From the NCBI RefSeq assembly GCF_000718005.1, contig NZ_JODV01000016.1: 64,000 nucleotides of DNA, one strand, 5' to 3'. The position numbers and the translations under genes are program-made. The notes under the pieces were generated by a model. That model did not search any database. It was not told the DNA's origin and saw nothing but the letters and a program-made list of their open reading frames with translations. Positions 33,482 through 41,987 of this stretch are shown piece by piece. Each line of letters begins with the position of its first letter. Position 1 is the first letter of the stretch. The stretch comes from Actinoalloteichus_B caeruleus (GTDB taxonomy: Bacteria; Actinomycetota; Actinomycetes; Mycobacteriales; Pseudonocardiaceae).

Positions 33482-34714
33482 CTATTCGTCCTCGGTGGAG
33501 ACGAGGAGGAAGTCGACCACCAGCGCGCACGGTGCGCCCTCCGCGTCCCGTCCCAGCCACGTCGGGTAGCTGCCGTCCCCCTCCCCGGCCCGGAACACCA
33601 CCAGCGAACCCCCGGACGACGAGTCCACCAGTTCGACCGGCTTCTCCACGTCCACCGGCGGAACCGCGTCCTCGCTGACCACGCGTGCCGCCCATCCGGT
33701 GGCCTCGGCCGCGCAGAGGCAGGCCAGCCCGGAGTCCACACCGAAACCGAAGAACTCCCCCGCGCGCAGTTCCAGCGGGTCCTGGCCCGCGCGCAGCGCC
33801 GGTTCCCAGCTCGTCGGGACACCGCCACCCCACCGGACGCGCGCGGCGGCCACCAGCGGTCCCTCTCCCGGTCGCTCCGTGTCGACCAGCGCGAGTTCGA
33901 CCGGATGCCGTCCCTTCGGCAGGCGCACGACCAGCGGATCGGTGTCCGCCTCCACCGAATGCGGGTCGGCGGTCACCACCCGGCCGGTCGGGAGCACCAG
34001 CGTCCCCGCCGCGAGCGGGTCCCGGCTGAGCGCGGGCCGCCCGTCGCGGAACACGGACCGGCAGCCCTCGACGAAGAGGCGATCCGGCCGTTCCGGCAGC
34101 AGGGGGCGCGGCGGCTCCCACAACCGGGTCCCGGCCGGAACCGGGGTCTCCACCACCTCGGAGTCCTCCGCCTCCCGAAGGGTCGGACGCGGGGCGGACG
34201 ACGACGCGGAGGCACCGGAGAGGCTGGTCAGCAGTGGAACCCAGTCCCCGAACTCGGGGAAGTCCCTCCACAGCGGGTCGGCGTCGATCACGTTCACGGT
34301 CTCGCTGGCGGGTCCGTCGGCGCCTCGCGGCTCCCGGTGCACCGTCACCCGGCCACGGTGGTCGTACCGTTCGCGGTGGAGGGCGGCACCCGGGTCGAAC
34401 TCGGCCTGGTCCTCGGCCTGGTAACCCCAGTGCTCCAACGCCAGCGGGAAGAGCCGCCCCTCCAGCATCTCCCGCAGTTCGATGCGGGCCGCCCGGCGCC
34501 GCTGCCCGTCGAACAGCCACACGCCCAGGTAGCGGTCGGCCACGCCCACCTGGAGCAGGGCCTGCGGGGCGTCCCCGTTGGACAGCAGCACCGCGTACCG
34601 GGTCCCGGCCTCGTGCCGCGCCCGCGCGGTCGCGGTGCGCAGCGGCCCGAGCAGGTCACGGGCATCCGCGTCCCAGTCCTCGCCGTACCGCACGTTCATG
34701 ATCGGCGCTGTCAT
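33482..34714 (-). CDS. DUF4241-type two-domain hypothetical protein
   Basis: A 410-residue cytoplasmic protein starting at ATG 34714 with GGAGGA upstream. The C-terminal half matches the DUF4241 pattern: LVLPTGRVVTADPHSVEAD, VRLPKGRHPVELALV, FGFGVDSGLACLCAAEA. The N-terminal half (about 1-140) is a separate domain ending near EFPEFGDWVPLL, with Asp/Glu/Trp-rich helices. No catalytic motif is recognised. DUF4241 proteins are often encoded near polymorphic toxins or as orphan genes, so an immunity-like role is possible but unproven. Monocistronic as seen. Confidence 0.75.
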   Translation of the reverse strand: MTAPIMNVRYGEDWDADARDLLGPLRTATARARHEAGTRYAVLLSNGDAPQALLQVGVADRYLGVWLFDGQRRRAARIELREMLEGRLFPLALEHWGYQAEDQAEFDPGAALHRERYDHRGRVTVHREPRGADGPASETVNVIDADPLWRDFPEFGDWVPLLTSLSGASASSSAPRPTLREAEDSEVVETPVPAGTRLWEPPRPLLPERPDRLFVEGCRSVFRDGRPALSRDPLAAGTLVLPTGRVVTADPHSVEADTDPLVVRLPKGRHPVELALVDTERPGEGPLVAAARVRWGGGVPTSWEPALRAGQDPLELRAGEFFGFGVDSGLACLCAAEATGWAARVVSEDAVPPVDVEKPVELVDSSSGGSLVVFRAGEGDGSYPTWLGRDAEGAPCALVVDFLLVSTEDE

Positions 34715-34863
34715 GGCCGTCCTCCAGCTCCTCGGGTTCCGCCCGGGAAACTAGCCGGTGCCCGGTACGACCGGTTCCGCCGGGCGCCCCGGCCGGGGCG
34801 GCCACCGCCGCGCACCCGGACCGGGCGGCGACCAGGCGCGGGTGGGAGCAGCGGGTTCCGACG

Positions 34864-35496
34864 TCAGAGCCCCGACCGGTCCAGGGTGCTGGCGACGACG
34901 GCGTGTTCCTCGGGAAGGCCCCACCGGTGCCGGTAGACGGCGATCACCAGGTCCCGCAGGTGCGCCTCCTCCCCCGGGGCGAGTCGGGCGGTCATCAGCC
35001 GCATCGGGTCCCACTGGGGCCGCCCTCCCGGGGTGTCGTGAGGGGTGAGGTACCCCTCGACCTGGAGCAACACGCCGTCCTGACGTTCGTAGAACCGGAT
35101 GCGCCGGCGCCGGACCAGCTCCTCGACCTCGTCGACACCGTCCTCCTCCGGATCCTCGACGTCCCAGAGCAGCCGGGACCGCCCCCCGGCGGCGAGCCGG
35201 GACGTCATCGCCCGCCACAACGCGGCGCCGACCCCCCGCCCCCGCTGGGACTCGTCAACGACCAGGTACCGCAGGTAGGTCCATCGCGTGTCGCCGAGAT
35301 GACGCAGCACCGCGAGGCCGAGCGGTGCGCCGTCGTCGTCGACCAGCGCCAGTGCCTCCTCGTCCTGCCGTCCCGAGGCCACCGCCTCGGTGAACGGGGC
35401 CCGGAGGTGCTCGGCGAACCCGCTCTCGTAGATGTGGCGCAACCGGGCCGCCGCCTCGGCGGACAGGGCGGAGACGGGGGACAGGGACGTGTTCAT
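34864..35496 (-). CDS. GNAT-family acetyltransferase
   Basis: A 210-residue protein starting at ATG 35496. The core has the GNAT acetyl-CoA-binding loop, VVDESQRGRGVGAALWRAM, preceded by a strand LRYLVV, and GLAVLRHLG. An Asp/Glu-rich stretch (EDPEEDGVDEVEELVRRRR) is inserted before the last strand, FYERQDGVLLQVEGYL. Acceptor unknown. The gene follows the acyl-CoA ligase on the same strand by about 110 bases, which may be coincidental. Confidence 0.85.
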   Translation of the reverse strand: MNTSLSPVSALSAEAAARLRHIYESGFAEHLRAPFTEAVASGRQDEEALALVDDDGAPLGLAVLRHLGDTRWTYLRYLVVDESQRGRGVGAALWRAMTSRLAAGGRSRLLWDVEDPEEDGVDEVEELVRRRRIRFYERQDGVLLQVEGYLTPHDTPGGRPQWDPMRLMTARLAPGEEAHLRDLVIAVYRHRWGLPEEHAVVASTLDRSGL

Positions 35497-35608
35497 CGCT
35501 TCTCGCAGACCTCGTGGGCGGGTGGAACGGGAGTGCTGGCATCGCCGCCGTGACGCGTCGGGCGGCCACCCGGGCGGCCATGCCGCGCCTCGGGTCGGGG
35601 CGGCTGGG

Positions 35609-37216
35609 TCACGGCGACCAGGAACCCGTGGACCGGTCGAACACCGCGCCGCCCAGTTCCCCGAGGACCGCCTTGGTGACCCGCTCGGACGCCGTCCTGG
35701 GGAGGTCGGGGTGGAACTCCCAGTAGCGGGGAACCTTGAAGGCGGCCAGGCGGCTGGCGCAGAACTCGGCCAGGTCGGAGGGGGACACCGCGTCCGGTTC
35801 CCGCAGCGCCAGGTAGGCCTTGACCTCCTCCCCGCGAAGCTCGTCCACGACACCGGTGACCGCCGCCAGTCGCACGGCCGGGTGGGTGAGCAGGACCTCC
35901 TCCACCTCCCTGGCCGCGATGTTCTCCCCGGCCCGCCGGACCATGTCCTTCAACCGGCCACAGTGGTACACCCGCCCTCGTTCGTCCAGTCGACCCAGGT
36001 CCCCGGTGTGGAACCAGCCCTGTCGGATGACGCGGGCGGTGGCCTCGGGATCGTCGAGGTAGCCGCGCATCATCCCGGGCCCCCGCAGGGTGAGCTCGCC
36101 GACCAGCCCCGTGGGCACCGGGTTCCCGTCGGAGTCGACGATCCGCACCTCCCGGGAACGGGTGGGGCGGCCGAGGCAACCGGTGCCCACCAGCTCGTCG
36201 TGTTCCTCGGCACCCACCCTGATGTCCGCTCCGGTCTCCGTCATCCCGAACGCCTCGTACCAGGGCACGCCCCAGCGCCGCTCCAACTCGCCGTGCAGGG
36301 CGGGAGGGATCGCGGAGCACTGCACGGCCCGCACCCGGTGGTCCCGGTCGGCGACGGAGGGGGGCATCCGCAGCAGCAGCGTCGGCATCGCCCCGAGGCA
36401 GTAGAAGTAGGTCACCCGGTGTTCCCGCACCCGCGACCAGAAGCTGCTCGGGTGGAAGCCGTCGAGCACCACCAGTTCCGCCCCGGCCAACAGGGCCGCC
36501 ACGACGTTCCACTGCGGGTCGACGTAGGAGAAGGGCTGCGCCGTGAGCAGCACGTCCGCCTCGCCCAGGTGCGGGAACTCCGCCACCATGCCGCCGCCGA
36601 GCACCGTCCAGTACCGGTGGGAGAGCACACATCCCTTGGGACGACCGGTGGTCCCGGAGGTGAACTGGATGTTCACCGTGTCCTCCGGTTCCGGCTGGTG
36701 GTCCTCGACGGGGGCCGCCCCCCGGTCGGTCGCCAGGTCTTCGGCCAGGAGGACGTTCGCCAGGCCGGGAAGCGTGGCGGGCAACGCGGCGAGCAGGTCC
36801 GTGAACTCCGGGGAGGTCACGACGGCATGGGTGCCGGCGGTGCGGAGCAGGTGCTCGGTGTCGACGCCGCGGTACTTCGCGTTGACGGGGACCATCACCG
36901 CGCCGAGCCGGGCGAGACCGAGCCAGACCAGGGGGTACTCGGGCCCGTTGCGCAGCAGGACCGCCACCCGGTGGCCGGTGCGCACCCCCCGGGCCCGCAG
37001 TGCCGCCGCCACCTGGGCGGTGCGCCGGTCCACCTCGGCGAAGGTGAGCCGGACCGGCGCGGCACGGGGGGTGTCCGGGTCCGCCGACCCCGGGTCGAGG
37101 TCGAAGGTCCAGGCCACCCGGTCGGGCCACCGCTCCGCCGCGCGCCGGACCGCGGTGACCAGGTCCGGCACCCGGTGGGCGGCGAGCCCACCGGGTCCCG
37201 TCGCGAGCTCACTCAT
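35609..37216 (-). CDS. AMP-forming acyl-CoA synthetase (ligase)
   Basis: A 535-residue adenylate-forming enzyme. ATG 37216 overlaps the stop of the upstream hydratase gene by eight bases, so both are translated together. The A3 P-loop is FTSGTTGRPKGCVLSH, followed by AFGMTETG (A5), GWFHTGDLG (A7) and GRLKDMVRRAGENI (A8). The usual A10 Gly-Lys is replaced by SERVTK, so the canonical Lys is not in its normal place, as also in CaiC-like actinobacterial ligases. It likely activates a medium or branched fatty acid to its CoA thioester for the hydratase. Confidence 0.9.
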   Translation of the reverse strand: MSELATGPGGLAAHRVPDLVTAVRRAAERWPDRVAWTFDLDPGSADPDTPRAAPVRLTFAEVDRRTAQVAAALRARGVRTGHRVAVLLRNGPEYPLVWLGLARLGAVMVPVNAKYRGVDTEHLLRTAGTHAVVTSPEFTDLLAALPATLPGLANVLLAEDLATDRGAAPVEDHQPEPEDTVNIQFTSGTTGRPKGCVLSHRYWTVLGGGMVAEFPHLGEADVLLTAQPFSYVDPQWNVVAALLAGAELVVLDGFHPSSFWSRVREHRVTYFYCLGAMPTLLLRMPPSVADRDHRVRAVQCSAIPPALHGELERRWGVPWYEAFGMTETGADIRVGAEEHDELVGTGCLGRPTRSREVRIVDSDGNPVPTGLVGELTLRGPGMMRGYLDDPEATARVIRQGWFHTGDLGRLDERGRVYHCGRLKDMVRRAGENIAAREVEEVLLTHPAVRLAAVTGVVDELRGEEVKAYLALREPDAVSPSDLAEFCASRLAAFKVPRYWEFHPDLPRTASERVTKAVLGELGGAVFDRSTGSWSP

Positions 37217-37997
37217 GGCGGACCCGCCCGGGGTCGGAGCCCGTGTCGGCGCGGCGACGCTCGAACTCCTGCCGACCCACATCGGATTCCGAGGTGAAGC
37301 GGGTCGTGACGGCGTGGTCCAGCTCGACCGACATGGCCTGTTCCAGGGTGTGGTCCATCCCGCTGTCGAGCACACGTTTGGCGAGGGTCAGCGCGGTGCG
37401 GGGCCGCTCCCGCAACCGCTCGGCCAGCTCGCGGGCGGCGGCCTCGTGCGTCCCGGCGGGGACCACCCGGTTGACCAGGCCGAGTCCCGAGGCCGTCTCC
37501 GCGTCCAGCCGGTCGCCGAGCATCAGCGCCTCCTTGGCCCGCATCGGGCCGACCGCCAGGGGCAGGAGGCGTGAGATGCCGCCCGTGACGCTGAGGCCGA
37601 CCCCGACCTCGGGGAAACCGAAGGACGCGTCCTCCGCCGCCACCACGAGGTCGCAGGCGAGGGCGAACTCGCAGCCGGCGCCGAGCGCGTAGCCGTGGAC
37701 CGCGGCGATCACCGGCCCGGGGAACCGGCGGATCTCCCTGGTGACGTCCTGGAGGCGGTCCACCCTGGCCCTGGTGCCGAGCGGGTCCTCCTCAGGGGTG
37801 GGTTCCCGCAGGTCGTGTCCCGCGCAGAACGCGCGTCCCCGCCCGGCCACGACCACCACGGCCGCACCATCCCCGCCCGCGCGGCGCAGGCCGTCGATCA
37901 GCGCCTCGGTCAGTTCGGGGACGACGGCGTTCAGCCGGTGCGGCCGGTTGAGGTGGAGACAGGCGATCCCGTTCTCGTACTGGTAGTCAACGGTCAT
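37209..37997 (-). CDS. Enoyl-CoA hydratase/isomerase family protein
   Basis: A 262-residue crotonase-fold protein (ATG 37997, MTVDYQYENGIACLHLNRP). It has the oxyanion and catalytic regions GRAFCAGHDL, AAVHGYALGAGCEFALACDL and SFGFPEVGVG; Glu in GCEFAL and Glu in PEVGVG match the hydratase Glu pair, so hydration of an enoyl-CoA is likely. It precedes and overlaps the acyl-CoA ligase. A divergent TetR gene with a palindromic operator probably controls both. Confidence 0.9.
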   Translation of the reverse strand: MTVDYQYENGIACLHLNRPHRLNAVVPELTEALIDGLRRAGGDGAAVVVVAGRGRAFCAGHDLREPTPEEDPLGTRARVDRLQDVTREIRRFPGPVIAAVHGYALGAGCEFALACDLVVAAEDASFGFPEVGVGLSVTGGISRLLPLAVGPMRAKEALMLGDRLDAETASGLGLVNRVVPAGTHEAAARELAERLRERPRTALTLAKRVLDSGMDHTLEQAMSVELDHAVTTRFTSESDVGRQEFERRRADTGSDPGRVRHE

Positions 37998-38011
37998 CCC
38001 CGGCGCCTCCG

Positions 38012-38045
38012 CGGTCCGATCGATCGATCGATAGAGTCAGGACCG
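38012..38045. promoter_or_regulatory. Candidate TetR operator, (CGAT)4 flanked by CGGTCC/GGACCG
   Basis: A run of four CGAT repeats (38017-38032) forms a long self-complementary core, ATCGATCGATCGAT. Outside it CGGTCC (38012-38017) pairs with GGACCG (38040-38045). It lies in the divergent space between the hydratase and the TetR gene, close to the hydratase start. Confidence 0.55.
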
Positions 38046-38181
38046 GACGGTAGGAGCGGGGTGTTCACGTCGTCAATACCCCGCTCCGGGCACGTACCGC
38101 GCGTGACCGGTCACCGGGTGTTCGTCCTGCTCGCGGCCGTGGCGCTCGCGGAGCGTGATGCGGACGGGAACGGGGGTGGGA

Positions 38182-38841
38182 ATGCCGCAGCGAGGCGCCG
38201 TCGGCGCGGAGGAACGGATCAGGGCCGCCGCGGTACGGCTGTGGTCGGAACGGGGCTTCCACGGAGTGGGCATCCGGGAGCTGGCGGAGGAGGCGGGGCT
38301 GTCCTCGGCGTCGCTCTACCACTACATGGGCACCAAGGAGGACCTGCTCGCCGACGTCATGTCCCGTGGGCTGCGTCGGCTCGTCCTGGCCGCCGAACGG
38401 GTGACCCAGCAGCGGGCGGGGGCCGGTCCCAGGATGAACGCGCTGGTGCAGCTGCACGTCCTCACCCACGCCCTCCGGCCGAGGGAGACCAGGGTGGTCG
38501 ACGGGGAACTGCGCGCGTTGTCGGGGGACCGCCGGGGCGGGGTGATGTCGCTGCGCGACGAGTACGAGAGTTACTGGCGGACCACGATCGACGAGGGCCG
38601 CGCCTCGGGCGCCTTCCGGGTGGAGGCGCCCGGCATGGCGCGGCTCGCCCTGTTGGAGATGTGCACCGGTGTGGCCCGCTGGTACGACCCGGGAGGGCCG
38701 ATGGCGCTGTCCGAGGTGGCGCTGGGGCACGCCCAGCTCGCGTCGCGGGTGTTGGGGGCGGAGGAACTGGAACTCGTGGACGAGGTGGACTGGTGCCGGG
38801 GCCTGGTCGGTGAGATCTGGTCCGGGCCAGGGGGTGGTTGA
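38182..38841 (+). CDS. TetR-family regulator
   Basis: A 219-residue repressor. The HTH is at about residues 10-60 (RIRAAAVRLWSERGFHGVGI, then ELAEEAGLSSASLYHYMGTKEDLL). The C-terminal domain shows long helices, e.g. SLRDEYESYWRTTIDEGRA. ATG 38182 has a purine-rich GGGGGTGGGA upstream; ATG/GTG starts at 38155-38158 are possible. It diverges from the hydratase-ligase pair, whose promoter region carries the (CGAT)4 palindrome, so it likely represses that pair in response to an acyl-CoA. Confidence 0.87.
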   Translation: MPQRGAVGAEERIRAAAVRLWSERGFHGVGIRELAEEAGLSSASLYHYMGTKEDLLADVMSRGLRRLVLAAERVTQQRAGAGPRMNALVQLHVLTHALRPRETRVVDGELRALSGDRRGGVMSLRDEYESYWRTTIDEGRASGAFRVEAPGMARLALLEMCTGVARWYDPGGPMALSEVALGHAQLASRVLGAEELELVDEVDWCRGLVGEIWSGPGGG

Positions 38842-39090
38842 CCGGCGGATCCCGCCTGCCCAGGGTCGTGGGCCGCGGTGCTGGTGGGGCGCCGCCCCGC
38901 GCGGCGCGGTCGCGGTTCCTCGGGCGGTGCGGGCGCCCCCGGCCGGTGAGCGGCCGTCGGCGGTGCCGGCGGGAAGCCCCGCGCAGCCGGCGGGCCGGCG
39001 GGGTCGGCGGGTGCCACCGGTACGGGCGGGTGGTGACGTCTCGGGCGTCTTGGGGCGCTGACGGGGGTGTCGCGGGTGGTCCGGCCCCGA

Positions 39091-39864
39091 TCAGGCCACC
39101 CAGGAGTGTCGTTCGGAACTCGCCGAGTGCAGGTGCCGGCCCGGCAGCGGGGAGCCGTCCGCCTCCCGGGACTCCCGCGAGTCCCGGTCCGCCGCCTCGT
39201 TCACCCGCCGGTCGCCGACATCCGGCCGACCCGGGGTGGGACTGCGGCCGGAGGACCGGCGGCGCACCACGACGAGCAGGACCAGGCCGACGAGCAGGAC
39301 CAGGTGGGAGGCCACCCGCTCGACGGGTGCCTGGCCCCGCACCAGGTCCCAGACCGAGAACCCGGCCAACACCACCAGGAAGCCCGCGAACACCGGCACC
39401 ATGCCCCGCGCGTGTTCCACTCGGAACGACGCCCACAACATGCCGAGGCCCAGGGCCACGTTCCAGGCGGTGCTCTCGTTCAGCAGGTGTGGCTCACCCG
39501 AGTGGTCGTGACCGAATCCGAAGTCGACACCCAGGTAGGGCCCGACGGCGATCAGGACCTGGACGACCGCCACGACGGCCAACGCGATCCTGACCGCCAG
39601 GTGGGCCGGGGGCCGCCGCCGCCGAGTTCCGACAGCGGGAGCGGCCAGCAGGACCGCGTCGACGAGGTCCGGTGCGCGTGGCGCGGGACGAACCCGCAGC
39701 GATCGCGTCAGGGCCTGTGCGCGTCGGTACCAGAAGACGCAGGGGGCGCAGGACTCCAGGTGTCGCGCGACCACCTCGGCCGGTACCGGTTCCCGTTCCC
39801 CGTCGATGCGGGCCGACAACGCTTCACGGCAGGTCTCGCACTCCACACCCTGATTGTCGGCCAT
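39091..39864 (-). CDS. Membrane anti-sigma factor with zinc-finger (zf-HC2-like)
   Basis: A 257-residue protein. The N-terminal zinc-binding region has CETCREAL and HLESCAPC (His-x3-Cys-x2-Cys), as in anti-sigma factors that hold ECF sigma factors. Three or four membrane helices follow (about 80-100, 115-135, 150-175, 180-205). A loop carries GHDHSGEP, a His-Asp-His that could bind metal, next to LLNESTAWN. The tail is long and hydrophilic. It diverges from the ECF sigma gene 46 bases away, so the two form a sigma/anti-sigma pair. Metal sensing is inferred from the His motif only. Confidence 0.75.
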   Translation of the reverse strand: MADNQGVECETCREALSARIDGEREPVPAEVVARHLESCAPCVFWYRRAQALTRSLRVRPAPRAPDLVDAVLLAAPAVGTRRRRPPAHLAVRIALAVVAVVQVLIAVGPYLGVDFGFGHDHSGEPHLLNESTAWNVALGLGMLWASFRVEHARGMVPVFAGFLVVLAGFSVWDLVRGQAPVERVASHLVLLVGLVLLVVVRRRSSGRSPTPGRPDVGDRRVNEAADRDSRESREADGSPLPGRHLHSASSERHSWVA

Positions 39865-39910
39865 TCGGCAGACACGGTTCCGTAGGGACACTGCGCTACG
39901 CTACTGATCT

Positions 39911-40486
39911 GTGACCTGGCGTGGGGTTTTCGACGACGAGACCACACGGTTGGCCGTGGCGGCTGGCACGGGGGACCGCGAGGCGATCGCGGCGTTCGTG
40001 CGCGCCACCCAGCGGGACGTGTGGCGGTTCACCGCCCATCTGACCACCGTGGACAGCGCGGACGACCTGACCCAGGAGACCTACCTGCGGGCGTTGCGCG
40101 CGCTGCCCTCCTTCGAGGGGCGCTCCTCGGCCCGTGCCTGGCTGCTCTCGATCGCGCGGCGAGCGGTGGTCGACCAGCTCCGCTACGCCGGTCGGCGTCC
40201 CACGGTGGTGGGCGGGCAGGACTGGGAACGGTCGGCCGAGGCCGCGCACTCCCGGGTGCGGCGCACCTCGGGCGGCTTCGAGGGGGCGGTCGAACTCGAC
40301 CTCCTGCTGGACGAGTTGGAACCGGAGCGGCGGGAGGTCCTGGTCCTCACCCAGGTGCTGGGGCTGTCCTACCAGGAGGCCGCCGAGGTGTGCGGGTGCC
40401 CGGTGGGGACCGTGCGGTCCCGGGTGGCCCGGGCCCGGGACGATCTGATGCGCGCGCTCGACGGGGCGCGGTCGGGGACCGGCTGA
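39911..40486 (+). CDS. ECF RNA polymerase sigma factor (SigC-like)
   Basis: A 191-residue ECF sigma factor with both core regions: sigma-2 (DDLTQETYLRALRALPSF, SARAWLLSIARRAVVDQLR) and sigma-4 (EPERREVLVLTQVLGLSYQEA, then CPVGTVRSRVARARDDL). Start GTG 39911. It lies divergent to a membrane zinc-finger protein, its probable anti-sigma. The pairing, plus a His-Asp-His loop in the partner, recalls SigC-type factors of mycobacteria, which control copper-starvation genes. That label is by analogy and could be wrong. Confidence 0.85.
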   Translation: MTWRGVFDDETTRLAVAAGTGDREAIAAFVRATQRDVWRFTAHLTTVDSADDLTQETYLRALRALPSFEGRSSARAWLLSIARRAVVDQLRYAGRRPTVVGGQDWERSAEAAHSRVRRTSGGFEGAVELDLLLDELEPERREVLVLTQVLGLSYQEAAEVCGCPVGTVRSRVARARDDLMRALDGARSGTG

Positions 40487-40607
40487 CTTCGGGAGGGCCG
40501 GGGCCGGGCGGGCAGGCCCGCAGAGCCACCGGGAGGCCACCACCAGGCGGACGTCGCCGTCGTGGGTGGTGCGGCCGGGGCCAGCCGGGCGGGGAGGTGG
40601 GCTGGGA

Positions 40608-41522
40608 ATGGCCTTCGACGAACGGTGGGTGCCGTGCTCGCCGGCGGAGCGGCGGCGGGGACAGGTGGCGTTGTACCTGGACGTCGAGAACCTCGTGCTC
40701 GGTACGGGTCCCGCGCTCGCCGAGGACGGCGTCGCTGCGGCGGTCGTCCGATGGCTGTGCCACGCGTGGGGCGGCGCCCGCATCCGGCGCGGCTACGCGG
40801 ACTGGGCCGACCCCCGTTTCCGCCGGTACCACCAGGTCCTCGAACACGCGGGCGTGGACCTGATCCAGGTCGGGCACGGGGCGACCCGGAAGAACGCGGC
40901 CGACATCCGCATCGCCGTCGACGCGATGGAGGCGCTCCTCGTCCACCCGGACCTCGACACGGTCGTGGTGGCCACCGGTGACAGCGACTTCTCCCCGCTC
41001 GTCACGAAACTCCGGGAGCACGGCCGTCGCGTCGTCGGCGTCGGCCCTCGGCGGGCGGCGAGCCCGAGGCTCGCCTCCGTCTGCTCCGAGTACGTGGTGT
41101 GGGACGGGCTTCTCGCGGGGATGTCGACCGGGTCGGGTGCCCCCTCTCCCGGGCCTTCGGCGGAGTCCCGGTGTCCGACGCAAACCGGCGACCACCCGCC
41201 GCCCGAGGTCGGCGCCGGCGGTGGGGAGGAACCCGTCGGGGCGCCCGGCCCGCTCGACGAGGTGGTCGCGCTGGTGCGCCGGGCCTTCGAGTCCGCTGGG
41301 AGCGCGCGGGCCACCGCGAGCGCGTTGAAGACCTGGATGTTGCGGGTGGACCCCGAGTTCAGGGAGTCGCGGTACGGCTTCACCCGGTTCCGCGAGCTCC
41401 TCGTCGCCGCCGAGGTGGTCCGCGAGGTGGGGCGTTCTGGCTCCGACATCGTGGTCGGGCTGGTGCCCCAGCCCGACGCGCCCCACCCGGCCACCGACTC
41501 GGAGCTGGCCGAACCGGGTTGA
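40608..41522 (+). CDS. NYN-domain protein with C-terminal LOTUS/OST-HTH domain
   Basis: A 304-residue protein starting at ATG 40608 (GGGGAGG upstream). Residues 15-170 form a NYN/PIN-like nuclease-fold domain: LYLDVENLVL, Asp in AADIRIAVDAMEAL and Asp in ATGDSDFSPLV, the acidic residues that bind metal in RNA-cleaving members. A Pro/Gly linker leads to a LOTUS/OST-HTH domain (about 220-290), with ALKTWMLRVDPEFRESRYGF. It probably binds and cuts RNA. It stands between the sigma factor and the SagB locus; no functional link to either is evident. Confidence 0.85.
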   Translation: MAFDERWVPCSPAERRRGQVALYLDVENLVLGTGPALAEDGVAAAVVRWLCHAWGGARIRRGYADWADPRFRRYHQVLEHAGVDLIQVGHGATRKNAADIRIAVDAMEALLVHPDLDTVVVATGDSDFSPLVTKLREHGRRVVGVGPRRAASPRLASVCSEYVVWDGLLAGMSTGSGAPSPGPSAESRCPTQTGDHPPPEVGAGGGEEPVGAPGPLDEVVALVRRAFESAGSARATASALKTWMLRVDPEFRESRYGFTRFRELLVAAEVVREVGRSGSDIVVGLVPQPDAPHPATDSELAEPG

Positions 41523-41823
41523 CCTTCGGCTGCCTCGGCCCCGGACGCCGGGCGGCCCGCCCTGTCCCGCTCTGCCCGGCGGAGCGGCGGCCGCTGGTCC
41601 ACCCGGGTGATAGTCGTGGCGGAAAGCGCTGGTCGCGGCCGGGACGAGCGGAACACTGCGCCGGAGCCGGGAACCAGGGGGGCGTCCCGGGCGACTCGTG
41701 GGGTGACGAGCGCCGGAGGTGCGGCCGCCGAGGTACCAGCCTGTCGCACCGCCTGCTCCGTTCCGGCGCGAGTGCCGGGACACCCCGTCCCGGTCCCGCC
41801 GATCGTGAAGGGAGGTGCCGACG
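41523..41823. other. Promoter region of the small peptide gene
   Basis: About 300 bases without a gene. It should contain the promoter of the peptide operon. I could not fix -35/-10 elements, and no classical operator palindrome stood out; the 3' end carries the ribosome binding site of the peptide gene at 41808-41816. Confidence 0.45.
41808..41816 (+). promoter_or_regulatory. Near-perfect ribosome binding site of the 23-codon gene
   Basis: AAGGGAGGT, matching the anti-Shine-Dalgarno almost completely, with seven bases to the ATG at 41824. Among the strongest in the window and the main support for translation of such a short frame. Confidence 0.85.
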
Positions 41824-41895
41824 ATGAAGAAGAAGGTCGAGCTGAAGGTGCGTCGCAAGCGGACCCGCACCCGCATCCTGAACAACCACGCCTGA
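41824..41895 (+). CDS. 23-residue basic peptide, candidate RiPP precursor
   Basis: A 23-codon gene too short for usual annotation. It begins MKKKVELK, is followed by a run of Arg/Lys/Thr, and ends RILNNHA. It has ten Lys/Arg against one Glu, two Thr, no Cys, no Ser and no aromatic residue. The ribosome binding site is excellent, and a perfect 13-bp hairpin (41988-42017) lies between it and the SagB-type dehydrogenase gene, the layout often seen where a precursor must be made in excess over its enzyme. The ending N-N-H-A is a possible site for modification or metal binding. No leader/core border can be seen. It could instead be a regulatory leader peptide for the downstream genes. I do not recognise a known family. 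Confidence 0.6.
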   Translation: MKKKVELKVRRKRTRTRILNNHA

Positions 41896-41987
41896 TCCGG
41901 GCGGGGACCCGCGTCGCCGAACGGTGCCGCGGCTGACGGTCGGCGGTCCGGCCCGGTGTCCTCGGACGCCGCCGGGCCGCCGACCCA

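Noticed and set aside
41824..41895. Fragment of ribosomal protein L36 or L34
   Set aside because: Basic composition is similar, but length, cysteine pattern and conserved residues do not match.
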